From: Candidatus Wolframiiraptor sinensis | GTDB taxonomy: Archaea; Thermoproteota; Nitrososphaeria_A; Caldarchaeales; Wolframiiraptoraceae | Length of the DNA: 64,000 bases | Assembly: GCA_023268255.1 (NCBI GenBank) | Contig: JALNJX010000003.1 | Span: 1 to 64,000 of the forward strand | Direction: 5' to 3' | Part shown: positions 1 through 8,760 of the stretch, piece by piece | Position numbering within the stretch: position 1 is the stretch's first letter | Layout: each line of letters starts with the position of its first letter | The notes under the pieces: model-generated | What the model saw: the letters and a program-made list of their open reading frames with translations, nothing else | Database searches by the model: none | Told to the model about the DNA's origin: nothing | Made by a program: the position numbers and the translations under genes

Positions 1-285
1 CGCCAGTATGTCTTGGCGGGATACCCCGGCGCTTTTTAATGCCTGGAGGGCTGGCTGGGAGACGATGTAGTATGTGTTTGGCTGGGGCTCCGGTAGCCCC
101 TCGACCTCGCCGTATTCCACGCGGTTTATGGGTATGCCTCCAATCCTAGCGACCTCGATGGTGGTAACCGAGACCCCGGCGACCTGTCCGCTCGGGGGTA
201 TGGATAATATGCCTCGATCCGTGTAGATGGTTATCTCGTGGGGAGTCAGATTTATGAGCCTCACGCCCTCCACGACCCCGCCCAT
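1..285 (-). CDS. Phage-type LTPHE-motif protein (partial, runs off the left edge)
   Basis: The first 95 codons are visible and the gene leaves the window. Near the N-terminus it has the motif LINLTPHEITI followed by IPPSGQVAGVS and then a YGEVEGLP segment. This order is typical of a small family found in phages and plasmids whose function is unknown to me. I chose the ATG at 285 because a TATA-like TTATAA lies about 39 bases upstream (322-327); a GTG at 273 is the alternative. The promoter and first half of the gene recur at about 38.5-38.7 kb in a truncated, frameshifted copy, so this is the better preserved member. Family assignment comes from motif recognition only. Confidence 0.6.
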   Translation of the reverse strand, partial: MGGVVEGVRLINLTPHEITIYTDRGILSIPPSGQVAGVSVTTIEVARIGGIPINRVEYGEVEGLPEPQPNTYYIVSQPALQALKSAGVSRQDILA

Positions 286-366
286 GACCCAGCCCCTGAA
301 AGCCGATGAAAATGGCCGAGATTATAAGGCTTCATGGACGAAAGAAAAACAGCTCACGCGACCACA
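105..366. repeat. Direct repeat copy R1 (LTPHE gene 5' half plus promoter)
   Basis: This stretch is nearly identical to about 38470-38706, in the same orientation. Similarity covers the first part of the LTPHE gene, its start and its TATA box, and ends shortly upstream near 366. R1 has 12 extra bases around 274-288, which give it the ATG start that R2 lacks. The coding half is less well conserved than the promoter half. Confidence 0.8.
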
Positions 367-481
367 TCCCATAATACGGGATCATAAAATCACGCCTGGA
401 GATGGGGTATGAGATTATTAGTTAGGTGAAGGATTAAGTTGAGGCTCTAAGCGGAGTTATCCTCGAGGAGAAGGTCGAGGT

Positions 482-706
482 ATGTTTCCAAGTGGCCGGG
501 AGAGGCAGATACTAAACCCCCTGACCTTTCTCAAGTGCCTGAGCTGCTCGACGATAAACTCTAGGCCATTCAAGGAGGGAGATTATGTCTTCGGCGAGGT
601 CGAGGAGAAGTGCCCTAAATGCGGCGGAGACAAGATGAGGATCATCGGCATATATGTGAAGGAGCCGGAGCAGCGTGAGGAGAAGAAGCGGAAAGCAGCT
701 CTATGA
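482..706 (+). CDS. Small zinc-ribbon protein
   Basis: A 74-residue protein with two CxxC knuckles, CLSC at about residue 19 and CPKC at about residue 40, spaced as in a zinc ribbon, followed by a lysine/glutamate-rich tail. The region between the knuckles (RPFKEGDYV) looks conserved. A GAGGT motif directly before the ATG may serve as a ribosome binding site. It stands alone, converging on the methionine aminopeptidase gene with only a few bases between the stops. The function is not known to me; a nucleic-acid or protein-binding role is inferred from the fold only. Confidence 0.65.
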   Translation: MFPSGRERQILNPLTFLKCLSCSTINSRPFKEGDYVFGEVEEKCPKCGGDKMRIIGIYVKEPEQREEKKRKAAL

Positions 707-712
707 GCCGCT

Positions 713-1624
713 TCAAGTTATGACCTCGCATCCATCCTCGAAGACTATGACCGTGTGCTCGGCCTGAGCAACCGGCTCGCCGAGCCTCTCCACGAGAACC
801 GGATACTGCTGTATTCTACCAGACTTAACCAGCCTCTCATGAACCATCTTAACCTTCTCATAATCATCAATCCACCTCGCGGCATATGGCAGGTTGCCGA
901 ACCTCTCGATGAGATATTGCATAAGCGTCTTCTCATCTTTTCCGAGCTTCTGGTGGGAGATCTTCTCGGGCTCCACGCGGAATATCGTCGCGAGCTTTGC
1001 GGAAACCACTTCTCCAGCCCCCCTCATGGTCGTGAGAAACGGCTCAACCGCGTAGATATGGCCAGCCTCGAGCCTGCCGGGACATGCTCCGCCAACATTC
1101 GGTATCGCGGTTCCAGCGTGGAGTTTATTCCGCCCTATCTCGTGCCCTGTGAGATTTCTTATGGGCTTGAAGCCGAGCCTGCTCGCCGTCTCCTGCACCA
1201 CCAGCCCGATCCTCGATACGGGGACGCCAGCTCTCATGGCCCTCACGGCCTCCCGGAGAACTATTCCCGACGCCTCAACAATCGGCTCGAGATCCGGGGC
1301 CAGAGCAACCGATGCAGCAGTATCGGCGATGTATCCGTCGAGAGATGCGCCGACATCAACCTTGACTATGCTCTTCGGTGGTATTCTTAGCTGATCGCCG
1401 GGCGGAGACGTGTAGTGAGCTGCCACCTCATTTATGCCGATATTGCATGGGAAGGCCGGCCTAGCGCCTTCGGAGCGAATAATCTCCTCGACCGCCTCGC
1501 AGATCTCGATGACGAGCGCCGCCTCCCTTATGAGCCTACGAGCCTCCTCACGCGCCCTCCTAGCTATCCTCCCCGCCTGCCTCAACCTATCGAGAGCACT
1601 CTCATCCAGCAATTCTCCCCGCAC
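713..1624 (-). CDS. map: Methionine aminopeptidase, type II
   Basis: Removes the initiator methionine from nascent proteins in the cytoplasm. The 303-residue length fits archaeal MetAP2. All five dimetal ligands are visible: D90 (KVDVG), D101 (DTA), H161 (GHEIG), E194 (VEPF) and E289 (QAEHT); H70 of AAHYTSP is the conserved substrate-contacting histidine. The type II helical insertion lies around residues 215-275. It reads leftward and is preceded by a tiny zinc-ribbon gene on the same strand. Nothing unusual is seen in the enzyme. Confidence 0.95.
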   Translation of the reverse strand: MRGELLDESALDRLRQAGRIARRAREEARRLIREAALVIEICEAVEEIIRSEGARPAFPCNIGINEVAAHYTSPPGDQLRIPPKSIVKVDVGASLDGYIADTAASVALAPDLEPIVEASGIVLREAVRAMRAGVPVSRIGLVVQETASRLGFKPIRNLTGHEIGRNKLHAGTAIPNVGGACPGRLEAGHIYAVEPFLTTMRGAGEVVSAKLATIFRVEPEKISHQKLGKDEKTLMQYLIERFGNLPYAARWIDDYEKVKMVHERLVKSGRIQQYPVLVERLGEPVAQAEHTVIVFEDGCEVIT

Positions 1625-1674
1625 TCATCCTCTCTTCTCAAGACCCGCTAAATAAAAATGGGCTTTGAAGGGCT

Positions 1675-1776
1675 TTACGGCGGTCCGGCCTTCGACCTGC
1701 ACTTATCGCAGACCCGCTTCCCGCCGACTGCGTAAAGGTTCTCGGTCTTTCTCCCGCAGATCTGGCACCTGGGCAC
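1675..1776 (-). CDS. Tiny zinc-ribbon protein (33 residues)
   Basis: Reading from a GTG start gives a 33-residue product with CQIC near the N-terminus and CDKC near the C-terminus, a complete four-cysteine zinc knuckle separated by TENLYAVGGKRV. An in-frame stop lies just upstream of the GTG, so it cannot be longer in this frame. It sits between map and the divergent trpS. The even CxxC spacing and the basic character argue that it is real, but at this size chance cannot be excluded. Function unknown. Confidence 0.5.
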   Translation of the reverse strand: MPRCQICGRKTENLYAVGGKRVCDKCRSKAGPP

Positions 1777-1837
1777 ACGCCATCACCCCCACCTAGAAGT
1801 TTTCTCGCGAGTATGGAAATAAGGGTTACTGGATTTA

Positions 1838-1847
1838 GCATATATAT
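1838..1847 (+). promoter_or_regulatory. TATA box of trpS
   Basis: The AT-rich run CATATATAT lies about 33-40 bases before the ATG at 1879. Archaeal transcription starts about 25 bases after the TATA box, so this position favours the ATG at 1879 with a very short leader over the in-frame ATG at 1813, which would lie upstream of the promoter. Confidence 0.5.
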
Positions 1848-1878
1848 CGCCGGGACGCCTAACAGGCGGCTCAAGGAG

Positions 1879-3039
1879 ATGTCTGAGGCCGGCGGAGCTG
1901 GAGATGAGTTCATAGTCACGCCATGGAAGGTTGAGGGCAAGGTAGATTACGATAAGTTGATCGAGAGATTCGGGACGTCGCCGATAGATGATGCTCTCCT
2001 CCGGAGGATCAGCAGGCTCGCTGGCGAGCTCAACCACTTCCTAAGGCGCAAGATCTTCTTCTCTCACAGAGACCTCGATAAGGTTCTGGAGGACTGGGAG
2101 GCTGGGCGGGGATTCTTCCTCTATACGGGCAGAGGGCCGAGCGGGCCCATGCACATAGGCCACATAATTCCATTCTACCTCACGAAGTGGCTTCAAGACA
2201 AGTTTGGCGTCAATGTTTACATACAGCTGACCGATGACGAGAAGTTCCTCGAGGAGGAGAGGGGTCTTACACTCGACGAGACGAGGAGATGGGCTCATGA
2301 GAATGCTCTCGATATAGCGGCCGTCGGATTCGACCCAGACAAGACCTTCATCTTCCAGGACACGGAATACATCGGGAACATGTATCCTATGGCCTTGAAG
2401 GTGGCGAGAAAGATCAACATGAGCTGGGTGAGAGCAGTCTTTGGATTCGACATGCAGACGAACATCGGGATGATCTTCTATCCATCAATCCAGATAGTGC
2501 CATCGCTGTTCGAGAAGAAGCGATGCCTCATACCATGCGCCATAGATCAGGACCCCTACTGGAGGATACAGAGGGATCTCGCCGAGAGCCTCGGATACTA
2601 TAAGGCAGCGGCGATCCACAGCAAATTCCTCCCGCCACTCACGGGCCCAGTCGGCAAGATGAGCGCGAGCCAGCCGGAGTCAGCCATATACCTCCACGAG
2701 GACGAGGAGTCCGTCAGAAAGAAGATCTGGAAGGCGTATTCTGGGGGGCAGCCGACCGCAGAGCTCCATAAAAAGTTGGGTGGAAATCCTGAGGTCGATG
2801 TCGCGTTCCAGTGGCTTTACTACTTCTTTGAGCCAGATGATGTTAAGCTGAAGAAGATCGAGGAGGATTATAGATCGGGAGCCCTCTTGACGGGTGAGCT
2901 GAAGCTGATATTAACCGAGAAGGTGCTGAAGTTCCTAGAGGAGCATCAGGAGAGGCGCGAGGGGGCGAAGGAAAAGCTCCATCTCTACAAGTATGATGGA
3001 GAGCTCGCGAGGGAAATGTGGAGAAAGGTGCACGAGTAA
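1879..3039 (+). CDS. trpS: Tryptophanyl-tRNA synthetase
   Basis: Class I synthetase that charges tRNA-Trp. Counted from the ATG at 1879 (386 residues), the HIGH signature (GPMHIGH) is at about residue 92 and KMSAS at about 260. The N-terminus VTPWKVEGKVDYDKL matches the archaeal/eukaryotic TrpRS type. An in-frame ATG at 1813 would add 22 residues with no resemblance to the family and precedes the TATA box, so I prefer 1879. Divergent from the tiny zinc-ribbon gene and map. Confidence 0.93.
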   Translation: MSEAGGAGDEFIVTPWKVEGKVDYDKLIERFGTSPIDDALLRRISRLAGELNHFLRRKIFFSHRDLDKVLEDWEAGRGFFLYTGRGPSGPMHIGHIIPFYLTKWLQDKFGVNVYIQLTDDEKFLEEERGLTLDETRRWAHENALDIAAVGFDPDKTFIFQDTEYIGNMYPMALKVARKINMSWVRAVFGFDMQTNIGMIFYPSIQIVPSLFEKKRCLIPCAIDQDPYWRIQRDLAESLGYYKAAAIHSKFLPPLTGPVGKMSASQPESAIYLHEDEESVRKKIWKAYSGGQPTAELHKKLGGNPEVDVAFQWLYYFFEPDDVKLKKIEEDYRSGALLTGELKLILTEKVLKFLEEHQERREGAKEKLHLYKYDGELAREMWRKVHE

Positions 3040-3114
3040 TGCTGAGGTGCGGGCGGCCTTTGAGGAGCTCGGCTAAACCACGTTATACGGGCCAAGAGAT
3101 CTCGGGGGATTTGC

Positions 3115-3345
3115 ATGCCCTATTTCTGGAGGTTTAAGAAGTTCCCCGAGAGCACGGCTGATCCGAGGCAGCTTAGAATACTGACCTTTCTGAGGAGTAA
3201 CGGCCCACATACATCTAACGAGATCGCTCGAACTTTAGGATACCCGGTCAAGTTCACGCGTAAAACTTTGCAGACCCTGAGGAGGATGGGGGCGGTCGAG
3301 GTCTACCTCAAGCCCAGTAAAAGCCTGGAGGATTACGGCGAATAG
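3115..3345 (+). CDS. Small winged-helix DNA-binding protein
   Basis: A 76-residue protein. Residues 18-65 fit a helix-turn-helix with wing: helix (DPRQLRILTFL), turn (GPHTSNEIARTLG), recognition helix (VKFTRKTLQTLRRMG) and strand (AVEVYL). The pattern is that of ArsR/MarR-like regulators without an effector domain. It lies between trpS and the SRP RNA gene, both on the same strand. The target is unknown; neither neighbour suggests one. Confidence 0.6.
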   Translation: MPYFWRFKKFPESTADPRQLRILTFLRSNGPHTSNEIARTLGYPVKFTRKTLQTLRRMGAVEVYLKPSKSLEDYGE

Positions 3346-3415
3346 GCTGAGAATCGCGGGACTCGGGGCCACCGATCAAGTAAGGTTATTATCCCTGAAG
3401 GGGCTTTGAGTTAGA

Positions 3416-3749
3416 TGGGCGGCGGCAGGTAGGGCCGGGGAGCTAGCCCTTCCCTGTAACCCGAAATGGGCTACATGCGGGGGCCAGATAACCCGGTGGG
3501 CGCCTGAAGATGGGGAGGCTGCGGCTGCGGGCTCGGGAGGAAGGAGGGCGCGCCCACGCAGGGCTTCGTAAGAGGCCGTCCCACTCGTAGGGGTGGGCAA
3601 CGGCCTCTGTGCACGCCGAACCGCGTTAGGCCCGGGAGGGAGCAGCGCTAAGGCGTGGCGGGGCCGCGCGTGGATCACGTGCCGGACCTCCTCCCGCTGT
3701 CCGCGGCCTCTTGTCCTCCTGGCCACCACCGGGGGCTGCCGCCGCCCCT
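3416..3749 (+). ncRNA. ffs: Signal recognition particle 7S RNA
   Basis: A GC-rich stretch of about 333 bases without a convincing gene. The 5' end GGGCGGCGGCAG (3417-3428) pairs with CTGCCGCCGCCC (3736-3747), the terminal helix 1 of archaeal SRP RNA. Around 3622-3654 the conserved helix 8 is visible: GTTAGGCCCGGGAGGG, then the AGCAG loop and GCGCTAAGGC. The 5' domain has the GGAGCTAG / CCCGAAATGGGC segment. This RNA is the scaffold for SRP19 and SRP54 in targeting membrane and secreted proteins. Ends are accurate to a few bases. Confidence 0.92.
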
Positions 3750-3789
3750 CAAAAGATATTTTACTCCTCTCGTTCTCGGAGTTGTCGCC

Positions 3790-4419
3790 ATGCTCTCGGA
3801 CCGGGACTTCCAGAGGATAGTCAAGGAAATAGATTCGGTGAGGGGCGTGGATGTTGTCAGATTTCTCGAGGAGTCTTCGCCGTGGTTCAGGCTTCTAGAC
3901 CGCTCGATCCAGCGCACGGCCCGGATTCTGAGGGAATCCGGAGTAGTCTACGCGTTTTATGGCCTTCGGCCGCTCCCCCTCTACGGTGTCCCCTACATCG
4001 CGAGGGATCGATTGTTCGCCGTGAGGGCTGATGAGGGGATGGATAAGATCGTGGAGGCATTCTCGGGCCGTGGATTCGAGAAGATTATTGGGCCTCGGGG
4101 CGGCATGTCCCTCCTCGATCTCGAGAGCAATAGCGTGGTGGTGCTCATGAGCTCGCCCAAGCCGCTTGAATGGGATGATGAGCTGGCTGGAAGATGCGTG
4201 GAGAGGATGGGGTTGAGGATCCTGTCCTCCGAGGATTACGCCTTGAGCCTGATCGCGGGGGAGCCCAGCAACATGAGAATGGAGCTTGCGGCGAAGGTGA
4301 TCTACGCCAACGCCGATAAGATTGACGTGGGCTACCTCGAGAGAAGAGCGTCCGAATTCGCTCTTATAGATCGCTTGAAGATCATTCTTGATGGTCTCGA
4401 GGCGGCTAGTCGGCGATGA
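3790..4419 (+). CDS. Hypothetical protein, possibly nucleotidyltransferase-like
   Basis: A 209-residue protein starting at the ATG at 3790; the frame stays open upstream but there it crosses the SRP RNA gene, so a longer start is unlikely. The order of segments (helix, VYAFYGLRPLP, a DRLFAVRADEG strand, SLLDLESNSVVVLM, then a helical C-terminal half) resembles AbiEii-like nucleotidyltransferases, but the canonical GSxxR/DxD signature is not clearly present. The last 14 bases overlap the end of the convergent homocitrate synthase gene. Function uncertain. Confidence 0.6.
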   Translation: MLSDRDFQRIVKEIDSVRGVDVVRFLEESSPWFRLLDRSIQRTARILRESGVVYAFYGLRPLPLYGVPYIARDRLFAVRADEGMDKIVEAFSGRGFEKIIGPRGGMSLLDLESNSVVVLMSSPKPLEWDDELAGRCVERMGLRILSSEDYALSLIAGEPSNMRMELAAKVIYANADKIDVGYLERRASEFALIDRLKIILDGLEAASRR

Positions 4420-5806
4420 GCGTCCTGATTCTCAATATCGCGTCGCCGAAAAGCCTCTTGACCCTATCAATGACGTCATCCTCGAGCCGCGCCGCTATTA
4501 TGAGGTCGGCGTCTCCATAGACCTCATCCACCTGATCCACCTCACTCCAGCTCAGTATCTCGGGAATCTTCTCCCTAATTGGAAACCTGGGATCGAGATT
4601 TAGGAGGATGTAGGCTTTCTGAGGCCTTAGGAGCTTCTGCAGTGCGAGCTCGTCAATCTCCAAGCCCATGCTCTTAAGAGCCTCCGCGATCTCCCTTGGC
4701 CCCAGCTCCCTGCCCCTCTGCTCGGCGAGCCTCGCGAGGGCGGAGGACACCTCCTGAAGCACCTCATCATCCACCTCGTTCTTGAGCACTCTCTGGATAA
4801 GCTTCTTGCTCAGATAAGTCGTGGCCTCGAAGTAGAGGCGCTCGAAGTCGTGCTTGAGTTTTCCGAGGGGGACGTAGCCCTCCGGCGCCTTCAGGGCCAT
4901 TGACTGATGGACTCCCGCCCGAATCGTCTGAGCCTCCAAGCTCAATGGATGCCTGAATGGAATCCTTATCCCCGTCAGCTTGGAGAAAGTATCATAAAGC
5001 TCCTTCAGCCTGCTTCGCTCGATCCTCAAGCCGACTCCGTGGATGTCAATGAGCGCCGCCGAGACCTCGTATAGGTCGGCTATCCCATTCCGATCGCCGA
5101 TGCCGAGCACCGAGACGTGAAGCTCATCGGCTCCCGCCAGCGCCGCCTCAACGGTATTCGCCGAGGCGTAGCCATAATCATTGTGGAAGTGAGCTGAGAG
5201 CGGGGTCTTGCACAGGGCTGTGAGCTCCTCGAAGAATTCCCTTGCCTGCGGGGGCGTAAGCATGCCGCATGTGTCCGGAACGCTCACGACCGTTGCCCCG
5301 GCTTCCCCGAGGTCATTCACTAGCCTGGCCAGAGCCTCGATGCCGCCATCCTCGCCGAGATAATACCTCGAAGCATCTTCGATGGTCGCCCTCCTATACT
5401 TGAAGCCGTAAGATGCCGCGAGCTCCAGGGCCTCCTCCAGCCTCCTCTTCGCCTCCTCAAAGCTCATCCCGCCGAGCTTGAACTGCCTGTGAAGCGACGT
5501 TGGCGCGAGGTATACCCCCACGCCCTCTGCATCATATTTCGCGGCCGCCTCCACATCCTGCCTATACGCCCTCCCGTGCAAGACTATCTCGACATCATAG
5601 CTCCTGAGAACCTCGATTACCGCCTCCACATCCTCCCTAGTGGTCCTGGGGGGGTAATCGATCGTCAGCTCTATTCTATCAACGCCGACGCGGGCTAGCA
5701 GCTCGGCGATCTTGACTCTAACCTCGCGCTTGAACCGCTTATACAGCTCGCCCTCTCTAAGAGTCGTATCGAGTATTTTCGGCAACCTCCACCGCTGAGA
5801 TCGCAT
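4406..5806 (-). CDS. hcs: Homocitrate synthase (LeuA-like) with C-terminal RAM domain
   Basis: A 466-residue enzyme of the alpha-isopropylmalate/homocitrate synthase family. LDTTLREGE near residue 12, a TIM barrel with SAHFHNDYG (metal-binding HxH) and the helical domain after residue 280 are visible. Residues 395-466 (KAYILLNLDPRF onward) look like the ligand-binding RAM domain of Lrp/AsnC regulators, as in the Sulfolobus homocitrate synthase, where it allows feedback control. It would condense 2-oxoglutarate with acetyl-CoA at the entry to the aminoadipate route, feeding the LysW pathway encoded at 56.8-59.8 kb. Citramalate or isopropylmalate synthase are alternatives, less likely given the RAM tail. 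Confidence 0.8.
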   Translation of the reverse strand: MRSQRWRLPKILDTTLREGELYKRFKREVRVKIAELLARVGVDRIELTIDYPPRTTREDVEAVIEVLRSYDVEIVLHGRAYRQDVEAAAKYDAEGVGVYLAPTSLHRQFKLGGMSFEEAKRRLEEALELAASYGFKYRRATIEDASRYYLGEDGGIEALARLVNDLGEAGATVVSVPDTCGMLTPPQAREFFEELTALCKTPLSAHFHNDYGYASANTVEAALAGADELHVSVLGIGDRNGIADLYEVSAALIDIHGVGLRIERSRLKELYDTFSKLTGIRIPFRHPLSLEAQTIRAGVHQSMALKAPEGYVPLGKLKHDFERLYFEATTYLSKKLIQRVLKNEVDDEVLQEVSSALARLAEQRGRELGPREIAEALKSMGLEIDELALQKLLRPQKAYILLNLDPRFPIREKIPEILSWSEVDQVDEVYGDADLIIAARLEDDVIDRVKRLFGDAILRIRTLIAD

Positions 5807-5924
5807 CCGCTGCCTTCATCTTAAGCATTGATCAGGAGAGCGCATCATCTTAACGAGAATCGAGACACCCTCCCATGAAAATTATTTTTAGGAGGGCGGT
5901 AACAGGCATCTTGCTGGGAGAGGT

Positions 5925-6185
5925 ATGGCGAACTTCCAAGTAATCTTCTCGGGGAATGAGGATGAGCTCTCCAGGTTCATCCTAGCCTGGAAAATGTCCT
6001 CCGAGATCAAGAGATATGATGAGCTGAAGAGCCAGATAGAGGAGCTCGAGAGAAGGGTCAAGGAGCTCAGGGATAAGATACTCGAGCTGGAGAATGAGAG
6101 GATGAAGCTCCAGAAGGAGATCGCTGAGTTAGCAGCTCTTCGCGAAAGCGCGCGGAGAGAACTGACCATCCGCAGAGAAGAATAG
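5925..6185 (+). CDS. Small coiled-coil protein
   Basis: An 86-residue protein. Residues 30-85 form a continuous highly charged helix with leucines at heptad spacing (IEELERRVKELRDKILELE), a clear coiled coil; the first 25 residues look like a small strand-helix region. A TATA-like AAATTATTTTTA lies about 40 bases upstream and GGGAGAGGT precedes the ATG. It converges on transaldolase. No family recognised. Confidence 0.6.
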   Translation: MANFQVIFSGNEDELSRFILAWKMSSEIKRYDELKSQIEELERRVKELRDKILELENERMKLQKEIAELAALRESARRELTIRREE

Positions 6186-6217
6186 CTGCTCATCCAAGTC
6201 CTCGGCAAGATGAATAG

Positions 6218-7120
6218 TTATCCGAATATCTTCCTATAGGGTTCAACGACGTCCTTCACGAAAGCGTTAATTCCCTCTATCGTCTTATGGTGCAAGAGCA
6301 TCTCCTTTAAGACGTAGAATGGTATCGTGGCTATATGGACCCCGAGCTCCGCGACCTCTCTAACCTGCCTCGCGTTTCTCATGCTGGAGGCTATTACCTC
6401 GGTCTTGAAGCCGTAATTCGCGAATATCTGCATTATTGATCGCACGAGGTCCACGCCGCTGTATATGCCGCTATCGTTCGCGAGCGCGGCCGCGCTTCTA
6501 ACGCGCTCATCCAAATACGCCTCAGCCAATGAATCGAGCTCCAGCGATGATATCACTCTGCTCAGCTTCTCAGCCTCCAGAGCGCCCATGAGCTCGAAAT
6601 CGTAATAGTCCTCCTTCTTGTAGTCCTTGCCCCTCCTCATCCCAACCTTATCCCTTAAGTAATCGTCTATCCTGCCGGCGAATGGGCTCACATAAGCCGC
6701 GCCAGCTTTCGCGGCGAGCAGGGCCTGCTCCGGGGTCATGACCAGGGTCGCGTTCACCGGGATGCCGAAGTCGCTCAAAGTTCTTATGGCCCTCAAGCCA
6801 TCATAGATATTATTCTCGCCATCAAGGCTCGGGCATATGGGTATTTTTATCACGACTTCCCCGTATCCAGCGAACTTCTCATAAAGGCGCCTAGCCTCCT
6901 CAACCATCCTCTCATATGATACGCTTATCACCTCCAGGCTGACTGGCCCGGGAGAGGCTCTCAAAATTTCCCTTATGTACTCCTCCATGTTTATTGAGCC
7001 TCCCCGCCTATCAACCGCCTGCTTTATCAGGGATGGATTTGTCGTAACCCCGTCGATCACTCCCAGAGAGGCCGCGAACTTTATCTCCTCTATCTCAGCA
7101 GTATCGAGAAATATTTTCAT
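6218..7120 (-). CDS. tal: Transaldolase / fructose-6-phosphate aldolase family
   Basis: A 300-residue TIM-barrel aldolase. MKIFLDTAEIEEIK and DGVTTNPSLI at the N-terminus are the family signature, and K92 in VVIKIPI is the Schiff-base lysine. It is longer than the roughly 215-residue MipB/TalC group, mainly through an insertion around residues 35-55 and a C-terminal extension. Role: transfer of dihydroxyacetone units in sugar-phosphate interconversion. It stands alone. Confidence 0.88.
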   Translation of the reverse strand: MKIFLDTAEIEEIKFAASLGVIDGVTTNPSLIKQAVDRRGGSINMEEYIREILRASPGPVSLEVISVSYERMVEEARRLYEKFAGYGEVVIKIPICPSLDGENNIYDGLRAIRTLSDFGIPVNATLVMTPEQALLAAKAGAAYVSPFAGRIDDYLRDKVGMRRGKDYKKEDYYDFELMGALEAEKLSRVISSLELDSLAEAYLDERVRSAAALANDSGIYSGVDLVRSIMQIFANYGFKTEVIASSMRNARQVREVAELGVHIATIPFYVLKEMLLHHKTIEGINAFVKDVVEPYRKIFG

Positions 7121-7183
7121 CAGGAGACATGGGAATCGAGTAAAATATTAAGATTTTCTGCTTTAGTAGCTCTGTCATTTGAT

Positions 7184-8236
7184 TTAATCGCCGGCGTGCT
7201 TGCTCGGCTTATCATGCTGCCATGGGCTTATTGCCAGGTTCAAGACTATCTCCGCTATGTCCGCCCCATAATCCGCTATTCTCCTAATGCTCTCGAGGAT
7301 GAGCCTCATTCCGGTCAGGGTCTTCGCATCGAGCTTCGAGGATAGAACCTCGTTCACGGCCTTCGACTCGAGCTCATGAAATCTTTCGACCTCATCTATG
7401 GCCGCATTCGCCTGCTTTGAACTCATCTTAAACAGTGATTCCATGGAGCTTTCATAGATTTTTAGAGAGAGCTCGGCGATGCTTATTACCTTGCTGACGA
7501 GGTTTGATGCGTTGGCGAGGTTCATGGACATTGAAAGCTTCGCTATCCTCGCCGCGTGATCGGCGATTCTCTCCATGCTCTTGACTACCACCCTGTATCC
7601 GAGGCACTCCCTCGGACTCATCCCCATATCCCTCATCAGTACCCTGTCCTCCACCGCCATCTTCAAGCCCCTCACGATGAAGAAGTAGAGCCTATCCACC
7701 TCATCATCCCTCTGAACGACATCTTTTGCTAGCGATGAGTCTTGGAGCTTCAGCGCCTTCAAAGCATCTGCGCACATAGAGCCGACCATGGAATGCATTC
7801 TGGCGACGGCGTCCTTTATCGGAAACTCAACAAAGCCCAGCAGGCATCTAACGACCATGCAATCCGTTGATTCCTCGACCGTCTCCAGCCCTATCAGCTT
7901 GCTCCTCATCACCGCCTTCAGATACGCCTTATACTCATCAACCCTCTGCCCGAACTTCACCTTCACGATATCGTAACCCGCCAGATAACATGATATGAAC
8001 TCGCGGACAACCTCGCCGAGAGAGCTGGCCGAGGACGCGTCTATAAACGCCTCGAGGGGGGCATCGATCCTCCGGTTCCCCGGAATCAGGAGCAAGCTCA
8101 TATCCGGCTGCATCAATATCTGGACATAGTCGCCCGGCTTCAAGCCGAGGCTCTCAGCCCAATTCTTCGGGAGGGAAACTATATAGGTGGAGCCCCCAGT
8201 AATCTGAATCTTCCTCAACTCCACATCAGACCTCAT
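7184..8236 (-). CDS. PhoU-domain regulator with N-terminal AbrB/SpoVT DNA-binding domain
   Basis: A 350-residue protein. Residues 7-50 (RKIQITGGSTYIVSLPKNW, then GLKPGDYV) are a swapped-hairpin AbrB domain; the rest contains two PhoU-type three-helix repeats with the metal-binding patterns SMERIADHAARIA (about 235) and SIRRIADYGADIA (about 325). AbrB-PhoU fusions are common archaeal regulators of phosphate uptake. No phosphate transporter gene is in the window, so the target is inferred from the family only. Confidence 0.85.
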   Translation of the reverse strand: MRSDVELRKIQITGGSTYIVSLPKNWAESLGLKPGDYVQILMQPDMSLLLIPGNRRIDAPLEAFIDASSASSLGEVVREFISCYLAGYDIVKVKFGQRVDEYKAYLKAVMRSKLIGLETVEESTDCMVVRCLLGFVEFPIKDAVARMHSMVGSMCADALKALKLQDSSLAKDVVQRDDEVDRLYFFIVRGLKMAVEDRVLMRDMGMSPRECLGYRVVVKSMERIADHAARIAKLSMSMNLANASNLVSKVISIAELSLKIYESSMESLFKMSSKQANAAIDEVERFHELESKAVNEVLSSKLDAKTLTGMRLILESIRRIADYGADIAEIVLNLAISPWQHDKPSKHAGD

Positions 8237-8358
8237 TCCACCTAAATAGAATCGCAGAAACTCAATATAACTCTATACGTAAGTAGAGCAACAAAAGGGC
8301 TCATTGATTAATGCTATAGCGTGACAAAATATTCTCCTTCTCGAATAAAGGAGAGAAA

Positions 8359-8480
8359 TGGTCCCGCGGGCAGGATTTGAACCTGCGACCATCCGGTTTC
8401 TGTCCGCCCGGTAGACTGTGTGCCGCGCCCCTGGGGCGCGAGCTACAGCCGGACGCTCTACCAGGCTGAGCTACCGCGGG
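8359..8480 (-). tRNA. tRNA-Tyr (GTA) with intron
   Basis: The acceptor CCCGCGG pairs with CCGCGGG, the CCA end is encoded, and the T arm GCAGGTTCAAATCCTGC is canonical. The anticodon stem TCCGG / CCGGA closes a loop with GTA at 8444-8446. An intron of about 45 bases (about 8398-8442) follows the base 3' of the anticodon, the canonical archaeal position, and contains a strong GC hairpin. Confidence 0.93.
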
Positions 8481-8514
8481 ACTATCTTCTCCTTTTCCTT
8501 CGGCTCTAATTAAC

Positions 8515-8760
8515 TCTTTTGCGGCTCTTTGCCGGATCTAATACTTCTGCCAGTTTTTGGAACTCTTTCCCGAACTCTTTGCTCATTTCCAGGAGGTCTT
8601 TTGAGCTCGCTTATCTTCGCGGTGATCAACTCGATTTCCCCGATGCTTTTGTGCTGTGGCCGCGGGCTCGGTCCAGGCTTGACAACGCCGGTTTAAACCC
8701 CTCTAACGGGTCATCGATGATTATATAGATGGCATCAAGTTTCGGCTTAGTGGTCTCTTC
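8515..8760 (-). pseudogene. Possible decayed small gene
   Basis: This is the only coding-like signal in the gap 8481-8986. On the minus strand one frame gives KPGPSPRPQHKSIGEIELI and AKISELK; after a shift at the AAAA run (8599-8602) another frame continues as DLLEMSKEFGKEFQKL and ends at KSRKRVN. The combined helical product is plausible but needs at least one frameshift and lacks a clear start. No family recognised. Confidence 0.3.

Noticed and set aside
3376-3729. Long open frames on both strands within 3376-3820
   Set aside because: They coincide with the SRP RNA, whose terminal helix and helix 8 are clearly present; the frames are arginine/proline/glycine-rich artefacts of GC content.
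8519-8728. 69-codon frame on the plus strand
   Set aside because: Composition is not coding-like, and the minus strand shows the better, though broken, signal.
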